Shown here one piece after another: positions 1 to 9,734 of a stretch of 64,000 nucleotides of DNA; position 1 is the first letter of the stretch; each line of letters begins with the position of its first letter. The stretch spans positions 124,001 to 188,000 of the forward strand of contig NZ_WQHP01000002.1 in NCBI RefSeq assembly GCF_013035315.1, given 5' to 3'. This DNA comes from Ruegeria arenilitoris. GTDB taxonomy: Bacteria; Pseudomonadota; Alphaproteobacteria; Rhodobacterales; Rhodobacteraceae. Position numbers and translations under genes: made by a program. The notes beneath the pieces were generated by a model. It was not told the DNA's origin and did not search any database. It saw only the letters and a program-made list of their open reading frames with translations.

Positions 1-1313
1 ATGCCGACACGCTGGTTTTGCCCGCCCGACAGCTCATGCGGGTAGCGGTTGATCATGTTGGCTTTCAGACCGACCCGTTCCATCATTGCTGCGACCATGT
101 CTTTGCGTTCACGGTCGGTCAGGTCGGGGCGATAGGTTTTCAGCGGTTCCGCGATTGACGCCGAGATGGTCATCCGTGGATCAAGGCTGGCCAGAGGATC
201 CTGGAACACGATCTGCAAGTCCTTGCGGTACTTGTTCAGTTCGCGCCGTTTCAGTCCGACGATGGGATGACCCAGCCAGCTGACGTTACCCGCGCTAGGT
301 TCGATCAGTTGCAAAACAGCCCGAGCCAAAGTGGATTTCCCGCAGCCCGACTCGCCCACAACACCCAGCGTTTCGCCCTTGCGAATATCGAAGCTGACGC
401 CGTCAACGGCTTTCAAAGGGACTTTGTGCCCAAACAACCCGCCCGAAACGTGGATCGGGAAATGAACCTTGACGTCGTCGACTTTCAGCAAGGGTTCTTC
501 GACCTTTTCCAGAGCTTTAGGAGCATCACCGGCGTCGATCCGCGGCATCGCCTCAAGCAAGGTTCGCGTGTACTCGTGCTTGGGCGCGCGGAAGATTTCG
601 CGCGTCTCACCGGCTTCGACGAACTGACCCAGGCGCATGACCTGCACCCGGTCACACATGCGGGCGACAACGCCCATGTCATGGGTGATCAGGGCAATCG
701 CGGTCCCTTCGTCCTTTTGCAGGCGCACCATCAGATCAAGGATGTCGGCTTGTACCGTAACGTCCAGCGCTGTCGTCGGCTCATCAGCGATCAAGAGCTT
801 TGGATTACACAGCATCGACATTGCGATCATGACCCGCTGGCGCATGCCGCCCGACAACTCGTGGGGGTACTGATCCAGACGTCGATTGGCTTCGGGGATA
901 CGCACGCGATTCAGCCATTCCAGACACCGCGCCCGGGCGGCCGAGCCTTGCAGACCCTCGTGAACCTGTAGAACTTCGCGCATCTGTTGCCCGATCCGCA
1001 AATGCGGTGTCAGGGCCGTTAGCGGGTCCTGAAAGATCATGCCAACGTCATCGCCGCGGATCTTGTTCAGCTTATTGATCGGCAGGTTCAGGATTTCCTG
1101 ACCGTTCAGCATGGCGGAACCCATCGCGCGCCCGGCAGGCGGCAACAGGCCCATCGCGGCCATGAAGGTCTGGCTTTTGCCGGATCCACTTTCGCCCACG
1201 ATGCCAAGGCATTCGCCCGGGTTGATGTCGAAGCTGATACCTTTGACAGCCTCGACCACGCCATCAGGGGTGTCGAACTGGACGCTCAGGTCCTTTACGG
1301 AAAACAGACTCAT
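1..1313 (-). CDS. Peptide ABC transporter, fused double ATP-binding protein (OppDF type), 3' end cut by window
   Basis: This cytoplasmic protein powers peptide import by ATP hydrolysis. Translation from the ATG at 1313 stays open to the window edge (about 437 residues) and holds two complete ABC cassettes. The first has Walker A GESGSGKS near residue 39, signature LSGGMRQR near 154 and Walker B IADEP near 177. The second has Walker [10 protein letters not shown] near 322 and signature LSGGQ near 428. The join is the usual OppD C-terminal segment, so OppD and OppF functions sit on one chain. The start lies one base after the oppC stop (TGATATG), so the two are translationally coupled. The substrate is inferred from the OppA family only. 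Confidence 0.9.
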   Translation of the reverse strand, partial: MSLFSVKDLSVQFDTPDGVVEAVKGISFDINPGECLGIVGESGSGKSQTFMAAMGLLPPAGRAMGSAMLNGQEILNLPINKLNKIRGDDVGMIFQDPLTALTPHLRIGQQMREVLQVHEGLQGSAARARCLEWLNRVRIPEANRRLDQYPHELSGGMRQRVMIAMSMLCNPKLLIADEPTTALDVTVQADILDLMVRLQKDEGTAIALITHDMGVVARMCDRVQVMRLGQFVEAGETREIFRAPKHEYTRTLLEAMPRIDAGDAPKALEKVEEPLLKVDDVKVHFPIHVSGGLFGHKVPLKAVDGVSFDIRKGETLGVVGESGCGKSTLARAVLQLIEPSAGNVSWLGHPIVGLKRRELNKYRKDLQIVFQDPLASLDPRMTISASIAEPLKTYRPDLTDRERKDMVAAMMERVGLKANMINRYPHELSGGQNQRVG

Positions 1314-1314
1314 A

Positions 1315-2244
1315 TCAGCGATCCTTCGGGTCCAGAGCGTCACGCAAACCGTCACCGATGAAGAACATGGTGATGATGATTGCGACGTAGAAAGTCAGGG
1401 GGAACAACAGTTGCCACAGGGTTCCATAGCCCATGGTTCCCGCGCCTTCGGCGATCAGGCGACCAAGCGAGGTGTAGGGTTCAGAAATACCCAGCCCGAG
1501 GAACGAGATAAAACTCTCGGTCAGGATCATTTCGGGAACCAGCAGCGAGGCGTATACGATTACCACACCCAGCAGGTTGGGCAGGATGTGGCGATACATG
1601 ATAGTAAACTCGCTGACACCTGCGGCGCGTGCGGCCTCAATGAATTCGCGGTTCTTCAGGGTCAGCGTTTGCCCCCTTACGATCCGGGCCATGGTCAGCC
1701 ACCCCACCGCACCGAGGGCGATGAACAGCATCACGAAAGATCGTCCTGCAACAACAAGCAGAAGAATAATGACTAGCGTCGCCGGGATTGCCAGCAGGAT
1801 ATCGACAAAGCGCATCATGGCGCCGTCGGTGCGGCCCCCAATGTACCCGGCGGTGATACCGTAACATGTGCCGACGATCAGAGCTGTGGCGGCTCCGATC
1901 AGACCCACCAGCAGGGACGTTGTCGTCGCCTGAATGACGCGGCTGTATAGGTCGCGCCCAAGGTCATCGACCCCAAAGTAGTGACCGGTTTCGATGGACG
2001 GCATGCCCATGCCGCGCACGTCGCCCATGACGTTCCAGTCGATCTCTTCGTTGTTCCAGACCGCGAAGTAAGGCCCGATGATCGTGAACAGAACGATTAG
2101 ACCCAGAATGAAAAGGCTCGCCATTGCTGCCTTGTTGCGGACAAAACGCATACGCGCGTCTTGCCAAAGAGAGCGCCCCTGAATGACCGTGTAGTCGGTG
2201 ACATCTTCGGCCAATTGGGCGGCTTTTTGTGATTTTCCAAGCAT
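1315..2244 (-). CDS. Peptide ABC transporter permease, OppC/DppC family
   Basis: Inner-membrane subunit of the peptide importer, with an N-terminal OppC extension and about six membrane segments. The EAA loop that contacts the ATPase reads [21 protein letters not shown]. An upstream ATG at 2286 would overlap oppB by 32 bases. I chose the ATG at 2244 because it follows a GAGGGG ribosome site, lies 10 bases past the oppB stop and gives about 309 residues, normal for the family. It sits between oppB and the double ATPase gene in one operon. Confidence 0.9.
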   Translation of the reverse strand: MLGKSQKAAQLAEDVTDYTVIQGRSLWQDARMRFVRNKAAMASLFILGLIVLFTIIGPYFAVWNNEEIDWNVMGDVRGMGMPSIETGHYFGVDDLGRDLYSRVIQATTTSLLVGLIGAATALIVGTCYGITAGYIGGRTDGAMMRFVDILLAIPATLVIILLLVVAGRSFVMLFIALGAVGWLTMARIVRGQTLTLKNREFIEAARAAGVSEFTIMYRHILPNLLGVVIVYASLLVPEMILTESFISFLGLGISEPYTSLGRLIAEGAGTMGYGTLWQLLFPLTFYVAIIITMFFIGDGLRDALDPKDR

Positions 2245-2254
2245 TGCCAGCCCC

Positions 2255-3178
2255 TCAGTAGCGGATTTTTGGATCGAACCAGGCATAAGCCAGGTCGGTC
2301 AACAAGTTCACGAGGACAGTCAGCACGCCATAGAGGATCGTGACCCCCAACAGGACGGCATAGTCGCGCGACAGAGCCGAGCCGACATAGGCCTGCCCCA
2401 ATCCGCCGGTTGAAAAGTAGATGTCCACGAAGACCGAACCGGTCAGCACGTAGACGAAGACCGGGCCCAGATAGGACACCACTGGCAGCAAGGTCGGTTT
2501 CAGCGCGTGGCGCCAGATTACGGTTCTGGTCGGCAGGCCTTTGGCTCGTGCAGTACGAATGAAGTTCGAGTTCAGAACCTCCAGCATCGATGAGCGCGTG
2601 ATCCGTGCGATCGAACCCATATAGGACGTCGCCAGCGCGATCACCGGCATGATCAGGTACTGCCATTGACCGCCGTTCCAGCCACCGCCAGGCAGCCAGC
2701 CAAGCCACAAAGTGAAGGTCAGGATCAGGATCGGGCCCATGATGAAGTTCGGCAGCGCTTGTGCCGCAATACCCAGACCGACGGCGAAATAGTCGATCCA
2801 GCTATTGTGTTTGATTGCGGCAGCAATTCCCAAAGCGACACCGACGGACGTCGCCACCAGGAAAGAGAGCGAGCCGTAGGTCAGCGAGATCGGGAAACCT
2901 TGCGCGATGATATCGTTCACGTCCCGGTCCTTGAATTTGAAGGACGGGCCGAAATCGAAATGCACGACAATGTTGTACAGGTAATCCCACAGCTGTTTCC
3001 ACAGCGGCTGGTCCAACCCGTACCGCGCCTCGATATTGGCCAGAACCGCGGGCGGCAGTGGCCGTTCCGAGGTGAAGGGTCCGCCTGGCGCGAAGTGCAT
3101 CAAAAAGAAACTTGCGACGATCAGCAAAAGGATCGTCGGAACGGCGGCCAACAACCGCCGGATGACATAGGCAAGCAT
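2255..3178 (-). CDS. Peptide ABC transporter permease, OppB/DppB family
   Basis: Inner-membrane permease of the same importer. The N terminus MLAYVIRRLLAAVPTILLL is a typical OppB first membrane helix, and the EAA-like loop with TARAKGLPTRTVIWRHALKP follows near residue 200. The frame is open to 3226, but that longer start would lie inside an intercistronic hairpin. The ATG at 3178 has a GGGGG ribosome site nine bases upstream and starts right at the conserved helix, giving 307 residues. It pairs with OppC to form the translocation path. Confidence 0.9.
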   Translation of the reverse strand: MLAYVIRRLLAAVPTILLLIVASFFLMHFAPGGPFTSERPLPPAVLANIEARYGLDQPLWKQLWDYLYNIVVHFDFGPSFKFKDRDVNDIIAQGFPISLTYGSLSFLVATSVGVALGIAAAIKHNSWIDYFAVGLGIAAQALPNFIMGPILILTFTLWLGWLPGGGWNGGQWQYLIMPVIALATSYMGSIARITRSSMLEVLNSNFIRTARAKGLPTRTVIWRHALKPTLLPVVSYLGPVFVYVLTGSVFVDIYFSTGGLGQAYVGSALSRDYAVLLGVTILYGVLTVLVNLLTDLAYAWFDPKIRY

Positions 3179-3197
3179 TTCATGCCCCCAATTATTG

Positions 3198-3229
3198 GCT
3201 ATGCCCCAGAGAAGCCTCCGGGGCATAGC
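3198..3229 (-). promoter_or_regulatory. Intercistronic perfect stem-loop between oppA and oppB
   Basis: Two perfectly complementary 10-base arms (gctatgcccc and ggggcatagc) flank a 12-base loop in the gap between the oppA stop and the oppB start. No T-run follows, so this is more likely an mRNA-stabilising or partial-termination element than a strong terminator. Such hairpins after the binding-protein gene usually raise its level over the membrane components (general knowledge of ABC operons such as mal). Confidence 0.7.
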
Positions 3230-3244
3230 GTGGTCTAAGGATGA

Positions 3245-4873
3245 TTATTCGGCGACTTTGTAGAGGTTCTTGGAGTACCAGTTCTGCTCTACGTTATTGA
3301 CCGGCCAGTTACCGACGTCGCTGTCCATCATGTAGACGCCAGCATAGTGATAGATCGGGATAACGGGGGTCTCTTGCGCGATGATACGCTCGACCTCGGT
3401 GTACAGAGGTGCGGCGTCATCCGCCGTTTTGGCTTCGGCCAGCAGTTCATCAACGCGGGCGTTGTTGTACTTGCCGTCGTTGTAGCCAGAGTCCGACTGA
3501 AGCAGGTCAAGGAAGGTCGAGGCTTCGTTGTAGTCACCACACCATGCGCCACGGGCCAGATCAAAGTTCTGGTTCCCACGCTCTTCCAGGAAAATCTTCC
3601 ATTCCATGTTGGCCAGCTCAGCATTGACGCCCAGCTTTTGCTTCCACATCTGGCTCAGCGCCACAGCAACCTTCTTGTGGGCTTCCGAGGTGTTGTAAAC
3701 CATCTCAAAGCTCAATGGGTTGTCGGGGCCATAGCCAGCTTCTGCCAGCAATTCTTTTGCCAACTCGTCACGCTCGGCCTGAGACATCGAGGCCATTTCT
3801 ACGTCCGGGACATCAAAGCCAGCAGTTGCAGCCGGTGCAAAGGTGTAAGCCTGAGGCTGACCACCTGCCATGATGTTCTCAGTGATGATCTTGCGGTCTA
3901 CGGCAAGCGAAAGGGCCTGACGGACGTTCGGATCCTTGAAGGCTTCCGGGCCACCATCGGACAGGTTGAACGTGTAATAATAGTTACACAGGCGGGGGAA
4001 GCTGATTGCCTCTTCCGGATGCTCTTTCTGCAGACGTGGGAACTGACCAGCGGGTACTTCGGTGCGGTCCAGCTCGCCTGCCAGGTAACGGGTCAGGGCG
4101 ACGTTCTCATCGTTGATGACCAAGGCTACAACTTTGTCGATGATTGTGTTGTCGTTGTCCCAGTAGTTTTCGTTCCGCTCACGGACCGAACGTTCTTGCG
4201 GAAGGTGCTCGGTCAGGACGTATGCGCCGTTCGAGACGATGTTCTCAGGCTTGGTCCATGCGTCGCCAAACTCTTCGATGACTTTCTGAGGGGCCGGGAA
4301 AGTAGTCGAGTGCGTGGTCATCTGCGCGAAATACGGCAGCGGCGCGCTCAGGGTGACTTCCAGCGTGTGGTCGTCGATGGCTTTGACGCCCAGTTCATCA
4401 ACCGGCTTTTCGCCAGCGATGATTTCGGATGCGTTCTCGATCGACATCAGCTCCATGAACCACGCATAAGGCGAGGACAGGGCGGGATCGACGGCGCGTT
4501 TCCAGGCGTAAACAAAGTCACCTGCAGTCACCGGATCACCATTTGACCACTTCGCTTCATCGCGCAGGGTAAAGGTATAAACGTCTTTGGCGTCGTTGGT
4601 CGTGTAACCTGTGGCAACGCCGGGAACGAGGTTGCCGTCTTCGTCCTGGTTCATCAAACCTTCAAACAGGTCACGGACGATCTCAGCGCCGGAAACATCT
4701 TCAACAACCTGCGGGTCGACCGAGCTGTGCTCGTCAAGGATACGGTAAGTAAAGGTCTGGTCATCCGCCAGCGCTTCGCCCGTTTCCGGATGGGTTCCTG
4801 CCGCAAAAGCAGCGCCGGCGATCATGGTCGAGGTCAGTAGCCCCGCCAGAGATTTCCGAATGTACTTGTTCAT
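3245..4873 (-). CDS. Peptide ABC transporter substrate-binding protein, OppA family
   Basis: Periplasmic receptor that delivers oligopeptides to the OppBC permease. The 542-residue product begins with a Sec signal peptide (MNKYIRKSLAGLLTSTMIAGAAFA, cleavage near residue 24). It continues as an SBP_bac_5 protein with the family features RILDEHSSVDPQ near the mature N terminus and the WSNGDPVTAGDFVYAWKR block near residue 110. The length is normal for OppA/MppA. It is the first gene of the operon, and the hairpin behind it would separate its expression from the permease genes. Tripeptide or murein-peptide binding cannot be told apart from sequence alone. Confidence 0.9.
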   Translation of the reverse strand: MNKYIRKSLAGLLTSTMIAGAAFAAGTHPETGEALADDQTFTYRILDEHSSVDPQVVEDVSGAEIVRDLFEGLMNQDEDGNLVPGVATGYTTNDAKDVYTFTLRDEAKWSNGDPVTAGDFVYAWKRAVDPALSSPYAWFMELMSIENASEIIAGEKPVDELGVKAIDDHTLEVTLSAPLPYFAQMTTHSTTFPAPQKVIEEFGDAWTKPENIVSNGAYVLTEHLPQERSVRERNENYWDNDNTIIDKVVALVINDENVALTRYLAGELDRTEVPAGQFPRLQKEHPEEAISFPRLCNYYYTFNLSDGGPEAFKDPNVRQALSLAVDRKIITENIMAGGQPQAYTFAPAATAGFDVPDVEMASMSQAERDELAKELLAEAGYGPDNPLSFEMVYNTSEAHKKVAVALSQMWKQKLGVNAELANMEWKIFLEERGNQNFDLARGAWCGDYNEASTFLDLLQSDSGYNDGKYNNARVDELLAEAKTADDAAPLYTEVERIIAQETPVIPIYHYAGVYMMDSDVGNWPVNNVEQNWYSKNLYKVAE

Positions 4874-5273
4874 GTTTGTTTACTCCCATTTTTTGACATC
4901 GCGCACGCACCCCTTTGGGATGGCGGCAGGCCACCTTGTTTGTCCGACCCAGAAGCCGACCAGGACCGGTTCGAAATTTGCTTTTCAGATCGCAATGGAC
5001 ACCGCGTCGCAGTCTTTCGGTTTGTAGTCGGGAACGTGTTTGCGAAAGTCGCCTTTCACTGTGGCAGAAGGTGACACCATTTCAAAAAAGGTTAAACCCT
5101 TTGCCTTAAAATTGGGCAACCAGAGGTGGATTGTGAATGAAACCGGGGATGTCTCGGAAATTTTATGCTGAAACGTACGGACTTCGTGACATTTTCGTGA
5201 AGCTTGCAGATTTCAGTTTTCCGGTTTCCGCGGCGCAATGATTCTCCACCAAGCAATTCGCTAGGGCGAATCG
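4874..5273. other. Intergenic region upstream of oppA
   Basis: About 400 bases between the opp operon and the transglycosylase gene. It must carry the oppA promoter on the minus strand, but I see no convincing -35/-10 pair. A small inverted repeat (attcgc, tagg, gcgaat) at 5256-5271 lies just after the transglycosylase stop. No gene with recognisable content is present on either strand. Confidence 0.5.
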
Positions 5274-6509
5274 CTACCGGGTCAATGCCTGTTGAAGGCT
5301 CTTGCTCGGAAAGCATGTCGCCGCGCGCCCACTTGTCTGTTGCCATCGGCCAATCGACCGCCGCGTCTTGAAGCCGGGTAATCCATCCGCCCCACCGACA
5401 TCATGCCCCTCTTGTTCCAGCCTACGCTGCATGGTTGCGATGTCAGAGCGGTACATGCTGTCAATCTTTCCCCAGCGCCCGCGAAAATCTGGGACACCGT
5501 ATTGAATGCGATCTCCGACATGGCCAACGAACAGAGCATACAAATCGCTCTTGTTGTATTCCTTCAGGACATAGAAATTCGGAGTCACGAGAAAAGCCGG
5601 GCCGTGTCGCCCGGCTGGCATCATCAGATAGCCCTCACCTTTTTGTTCATGCTTGGGAAATGGCTTGCCCGATACGCGCTTGATACCCATTGCCGCCCAG
5701 TCCCGAATGGGTTTCCCTTGATCGGGTCCCTCCAGCGCGCAAGACACTGTTTCCGGTACAAAAACTTCGAACCCCCAGTCGCGACTGCTGACCCAGCCGT
5801 GCATCGCCAAATAGTTTCCGATCGAGGCAATCGTATCCTCGGGCGAGGTCCAGATGTCGGCTTTTCCGTCTCCGTTCCCGTCCGCGGCATAGGCCAGATA
5901 GTTTGAGGGCATGAATTGCGGTTGACCCAAAGCACCCGCCCAACTGCTTTTCATCGCACCCGAAGGGGCGGCTCTGGCTTCGGCGATTTGCAGCCCGGCG
6001 ATCAGTTCCTGCGTGAAGTAGTCCGCGCGGGTACTCATGAACCCTTTGGTGCCCAGTACCTGAAACATGTCGTGCCGGATTGGTACCTGACCATAGCCGC
6101 TTTCCCGGCCCCAGATGGCCAGAATGATGCGTGCGGGGACGCCGGTTTCAGCCTCGACGCGGGATAATGTCGATGCGTATCGTCGAGCCATTTGTCGTCC
6201 GACCGATGTTGCACCCTGCACCGACCCGGCATTGAAATAGCGCGCTGGCGATCCGAACTCAGCCTGTTTTTGCCGTTTCGGGGTGCTCGCTTGTTGGCCA
6301 GGCGGCACCAGATCCGGCAGTTTCCAATTAAGCGTAACCCCATCAAAAGCCTGCCGCATTGTGCGACGCGAAACACCCTTTGCCTTGGCCATCGGCCAGA
6401 CCGTTTCGTTCAACCATAACTGGAATTGCTTCTCGACCGCGTCCCTGTCTTGTGCGGTCGCGCTTGTTGTCAGGCACAAAAGGCCGAGGGCAAATACAAT
6501 CCAACGCAT
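5274..6509 (-). CDS. Lytic murein transglycosylase, MltB-like, with peptidoglycan-binding domain
   Basis: This exported enzyme cleaves the glycan strand of peptidoglycan to a 1,6-anhydro product. A signal peptide ends near residue 19 (TTSATAQ). The SLT_2/MltB catalytic domain runs to about residue 320, with the catalytic acid expected at E136 in WGRESGYG and the substrate-groove motif AGALGQPQFMPSNY at 191-204. The C-terminal 60 residues form a PG_binding_1 repeat. At 411 residues it matches the Rhodobacteraceae form. No lipobox is seen, so it is probably periplasmic and soluble. It stands alone, divergent from the cyo operon. Confidence 0.9.
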   Translation of the reverse strand: MRWIVFALGLLCLTTSATAQDRDAVEKQFQLWLNETVWPMAKAKGVSRRTMRQAFDGVTLNWKLPDLVPPGQQASTPKRQKQAEFGSPARYFNAGSVQGATSVGRQMARRYASTLSRVEAETGVPARIILAIWGRESGYGQVPIRHDMFQVLGTKGFMSTRADYFTQELIAGLQIAEARAAPSGAMKSSWAGALGQPQFMPSNYLAYAADGNGDGKADIWTSPEDTIASIGNYLAMHGWVSSRDWGFEVFVPETVSCALEGPDQGKPIRDWAAMGIKRVSGKPFPKHEQKGEGYLMMPAGRHGPAFLVTPNFYVLKEYNKSDLYALFVGHVGDRIQYGVPDFRGRWGKIDSMYRSDIATMQRRLEQEGHDVGGADGLPGFKTRRSIGRWQQTSGRAATCFPSKSLQQALTR

Positions 6510-6684
6510 TGGCCAAAGGCTGGCTGGACTAGGCGGTTAAGTCAACTCAGAGATTAGTCTGCGCCTCAACGCGCAAATGATCATTCAAAACGGTCAAGTC
6601 TCTGTTGATCCGGAAAAATCCTTGAGAAATTTTACGCCTCTGTCGATAGTTGGCCAATTGGATCGCTCAGGAGGGCAATCACGC

Positions 6685-7647
6685 GTGGCACTATTCCGCT
6701 TGTCACATGGCGCGCTGACGGCGCTTGTCTCAGCCGCTTTGGTTGTTGCAACGGCAGCGACTGCAAGCGCGAGCGACAGCTTCATGGACCCACAGGGCCC
6801 GATCGCGGCTGTTCAAAAGGTACACCTATTGCGAGCGACAGCTCTTATCCTGATCGCAGTCGTCCCGGTTCTTGTCCTCGTCCCGTTGATCGCCCTTCGT
6901 TACCGGCGGCGCAAGGATGGTCACGCCGTATACAGGCCCAAATGGGATTTCTCAGGTCGCTTGGAATTTGTCATGTGGGGTGTACCCGTCGTGATTGTGG
7001 CGCTTTTGTCTTTTTACCTTTGGAAAGCGACACACCGTCTTGATCCCTACTCGGCTGCTTTTGGCGAAACACCTGCGCTGAATGTGCAGGTCGTGGGATT
7101 GGATTGGAAATGGCTGTTCATCTATCCCGACCTTGGCATCGCCAGCGTAGGAGAGCTTGGCATCCCAGTCAAACAACAGGTCGCTATGACGCTGACAACG
7201 GACACTGTGATGCAGTCTTTCATGATCCCGGCTCTGGCCGGCCAGATCTATGCCATGCCCGGTATGACAACCAAGCTGCATCTCGTATCGGATGCGCCTG
7301 CCACGATGCAGGGCGAAAACACTCAGTATAACGGGCGGGGGTTTACCAAGCAGAAGTTCCAGACCCTCTCCATGCCCGCCGATGAATTCGCTGCGTGGGT
7401 CGAAAAGGTGCGCAGCAACGGTATTGCGTTGGATGATGAAACCTATCGCGTTTTGGCAATGCGGTCAGATAGGGATGAGGTTCAGGCCGCCTTAGGTACA
7501 GCGCAAATGCCTGATAACGCATTGTATTTCACGCTTGATGATAACGGATTGTTCAATTCCATCGTGCATCGCTATCACGGTGGCGAGGCGCTATCGACCG
7601 ATCAACAACCGGGGACCGTGGAATTCGGGCAGGAGGCGCCGAAATGA
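6685..7647 (+). CDS. cyoA: Cytochrome bo-type quinol oxidase subunit II (CyoA)
   Basis: Subunit II of a proton-pumping terminal oxidase. It has an export signal ending near TASAS, two membrane helices and a periplasmic cupredoxin domain. The domain reads VVGLDWKWLFIYPDLGIASV and later PALAGQIYAMPGM, the CyoA pattern. The CuA-binding cysteines of cytochrome c oxidases are absent, so quinol rather than cytochrome c is the donor. The frame is open from an ATG at 6577. I prefer the GTG at 6685 because AGGAGGG at 6669-6675 sits nine bases before it and the signal peptide then begins at residue 1 (320 residues). Unlike E. coli CyoA it has no lipobox cysteine. Confidence 0.9.
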   Translation: MALFRLSHGALTALVSAALVVATAATASASDSFMDPQGPIAAVQKVHLLRATALILIAVVPVLVLVPLIALRYRRRKDGHAVYRPKWDFSGRLEFVMWGVPVVIVALLSFYLWKATHRLDPYSAAFGETPALNVQVVGLDWKWLFIYPDLGIASVGELGIPVKQQVAMTLTTDTVMQSFMIPALAGQIYAMPGMTTKLHLVSDAPATMQGENTQYNGRGFTKQKFQTLSMPADEFAAWVEKVRSNGIALDDETYRVLAMRSDRDEVQAALGTAQMPDNALYFTLDDNGLFNSIVHRYHGGEALSTDQQPGTVEFGQEAPK

Positions 7648-9734
7648 CCAACACCGACTCCGCCTTTTTCGGACGTCTGAGCTGGGACGCGATCCCCCTG
7701 GCCGGACTTATCCAGAACCCCAACACCAATGAGATTGTTGCTAACGCGGCAGCGGCCATTGTGATTGTCGGTGTCATTATTGTGGTCGGTGCGCTGACCT
7801 GGTTTCGCCTGTGGGGGGCTTTGTGGCGCGATTGGTTGACCAGTGCCGATCACAAAAAGATCGGTATTATGTATATCGTCTTCGCAATCGTGATGCTTGC
7901 GCGCGGAGTGCTGGAGGGCGTCGTCATGCGCGCCCAGCAGGCGGCCGGGCCGGGTGAGGGTTTCCTAGAGGCCGAGCATTTCGCAGAACTATTCAGCACA
8001 CATGGCACGATTATGATCTTTTTCGTGGCCGTCCCTTTTGTGTTCGGCCTTGCGAATTTCCTGATCCCGCTCATGATCGGCGCGCGCGATGTTGCCTTTC
8101 CCGTGATGAACCAGATCAGTCTGGGTCTGACTGTTTCGGCTGGGATGATGCTGATGGTCTCATTGGTGGTCGGAGAGTTCTCGACCGGTGGCTGGACGGC
8201 TTATCCACCCTATACCGGTGCCGCATTCAATCCGGGGGTAGGGCCCGACTACTGGATCTGGGCCATAGTTGTATCCGGTATTGGGACTACTCTGACCGGC
8301 ATTAACTTTGCCGTCACGATCTACAAGCTGCGCGCACCCGGTATGAAGTTCATGCGGTTGCCGATGTATTGCTGGACGATCATCTGCAGCTCGATCCTGA
8401 TTGTTTTTGCGATGCCGCCGCTGGGGGTCGCTGCGTTGATGCTGGCTGCGGACAGGTATCTGGATTTTCACTTCTTCACCAACGACCTTGGTGGCAACAT
8501 GATGAACTACGCCAACCTGTTTTGGCTGTTCGGTCACCCTGAGGTCTACCTTCTGGTTCTGCCCGCATACGGCATCTATTCCGAGGTGTTCGCGACATTT
8601 TCGGCCAAGCGTCTGTATGGCTACAACTCGCTTGTCATTGCCACGATGTCGATCGCGGTTCTGTCGTTCACCGTTTGGTTACACCATTTCTTCACCATGG
8701 GCCAAAGCGCGTTGATCAACGCGGTGTTTGGCATCGCCACTATGCTGATCGCGATCCCGACCGGTGTGAAAGTCTATGACTGGATGGCAACCCTGTTCCG
8801 GGGACGCATTCGGTTCTCCGTGCCCATGCTTTATGGTCTGGCGTTCTTGATGCTGTTCGTAATCGGCGGGTTGTCTGGTGTGATACTCGCGAACCCGACA
8901 GTGGATTATCAGGTCCACAACACGCTGTTCTTGGTTGCCCATTTCCATAACGTTCTGCTGCCGGGTGTACTGTTCGGGTTGCTCGCCGGATACAACTATT
9001 GGTTCCCCAAAGCCTTTGGATTCCGTCTGAATGAGTTTTGGGGCCGCGTCTCGGTCGCGCTGTGGACAGTGGGTTTTATGCTGACATTCCTGCCGCTTTA
9101 TTTCGTCGGTCTGATGGGCATGCCGCGCCGGTCGTTCAGTTGGGAGGACCCTAGCTTTCACCCATACATGATTGTCGCCGTAGTCGGCGCGCTGGTTATT
9201 CTTGGGGCCCTGCTGTCGGTGGTCGTTCAGCTTTGGGTCAGCATCCGACAACGGAACGAAACGCGCGTACCGGTCGGAGATCCATGGGACGCGCGCACGC
9301 TTGAATGGTCAATCCCGGCCCCGCCACCGCCTTACAACTTTGCCATCATCCCGCAGGTCACAGACCGAGACAACTTTGCTGCCGCGAAAGAGCGTGGCAA
9401 CGCATACCCGTCACCGGATGCTTACGAGGATATCTCGGTGCCTCTCAACACTGGGATCGGGTTCATCCTCTGTGTTCTTAGCGGTGTATGGATGTTTGCG
9501 CTGGTCTGGTGGATCTGGTGGCTGGCCGTGCTGGCAAGCCTTCTGATGCTCAGCGCCTTTATTGCCTGGACATTCAAGACCGAAACCGAACGCGTTGTTC
9601 CGGCGGATGAGGTCCGAAGAGAGCACGAGGCATGGTTGGATTTGGTGCACAGCGCCACACCTGTTGATCGAGACCACGAAACGGCCCCGGAAAATCGCGG
9701 CCTTGCCGCCCCCGATCTGGAGGCCGTGACATGA
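7644..9734 (+). CDS. cyoB: Cytochrome bo-type quinol oxidase subunit I (CyoB)
   Basis: Catalytic inner-membrane subunit that reduces oxygen with quinol electrons and pumps protons. All haem-copper ligands are present with a constant offset of 14 from E. coli numbering: low-spin haem H120 and H435, high-spin haem H433, and CuB H298 (linked to Y302), H347 and H348. Of the quinone-site residues known in E. coli, R71 and H98 correspond to R87 and H112, while D75 and Q101 correspond to E91 and E115. The 696-residue length has extra N- and C-terminal segments. It overlaps cyoA by four bases (ATGA). Confidence 0.95.
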   Translation: MTNTDSAFFGRLSWDAIPLAGLIQNPNTNEIVANAAAAIVIVGVIIVVGALTWFRLWGALWRDWLTSADHKKIGIMYIVFAIVMLARGVLEGVVMRAQQAAGPGEGFLEAEHFAELFSTHGTIMIFFVAVPFVFGLANFLIPLMIGARDVAFPVMNQISLGLTVSAGMMLMVSLVVGEFSTGGWTAYPPYTGAAFNPGVGPDYWIWAIVVSGIGTTLTGINFAVTIYKLRAPGMKFMRLPMYCWTIICSSILIVFAMPPLGVAALMLAADRYLDFHFFTNDLGGNMMNYANLFWLFGHPEVYLLVLPAYGIYSEVFATFSAKRLYGYNSLVIATMSIAVLSFTVWLHHFFTMGQSALINAVFGIATMLIAIPTGVKVYDWMATLFRGRIRFSVPMLYGLAFLMLFVIGGLSGVILANPTVDYQVHNTLFLVAHFHNVLLPGVLFGLLAGYNYWFPKAFGFRLNEFWGRVSVALWTVGFMLTFLPLYFVGLMGMPRRSFSWEDPSFHPYMIVAVVGALVILGALLSVVVQLWVSIRQRNETRVPVGDPWDARTLEWSIPAPPPPYNFAIIPQVTDRDNFAAAKERGNAYPSPDAYEDISVPLNTGIGFILCVLSGVWMFALVWWIWWLAVLASLLMLSAFIAWTFKTETERVVPADEVRREHEAWLDLVHSATPVDRDHETAPENRGLAAPDLEAVT

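Noticed and set aside
3347..4546. 399-codon open frame on the plus strand inside oppA
   Set aside because: It is antisense to a well-supported substrate-binding protein gene, has no family features and no ribosome site. High GC leaves long chance frames.
6577..6684. ATG 6577 as start of cyoA
   Set aside because: It places 36 extra residues before the signal peptide and lacks a ribosome site, whereas GTG 6685 has a near-perfect one.
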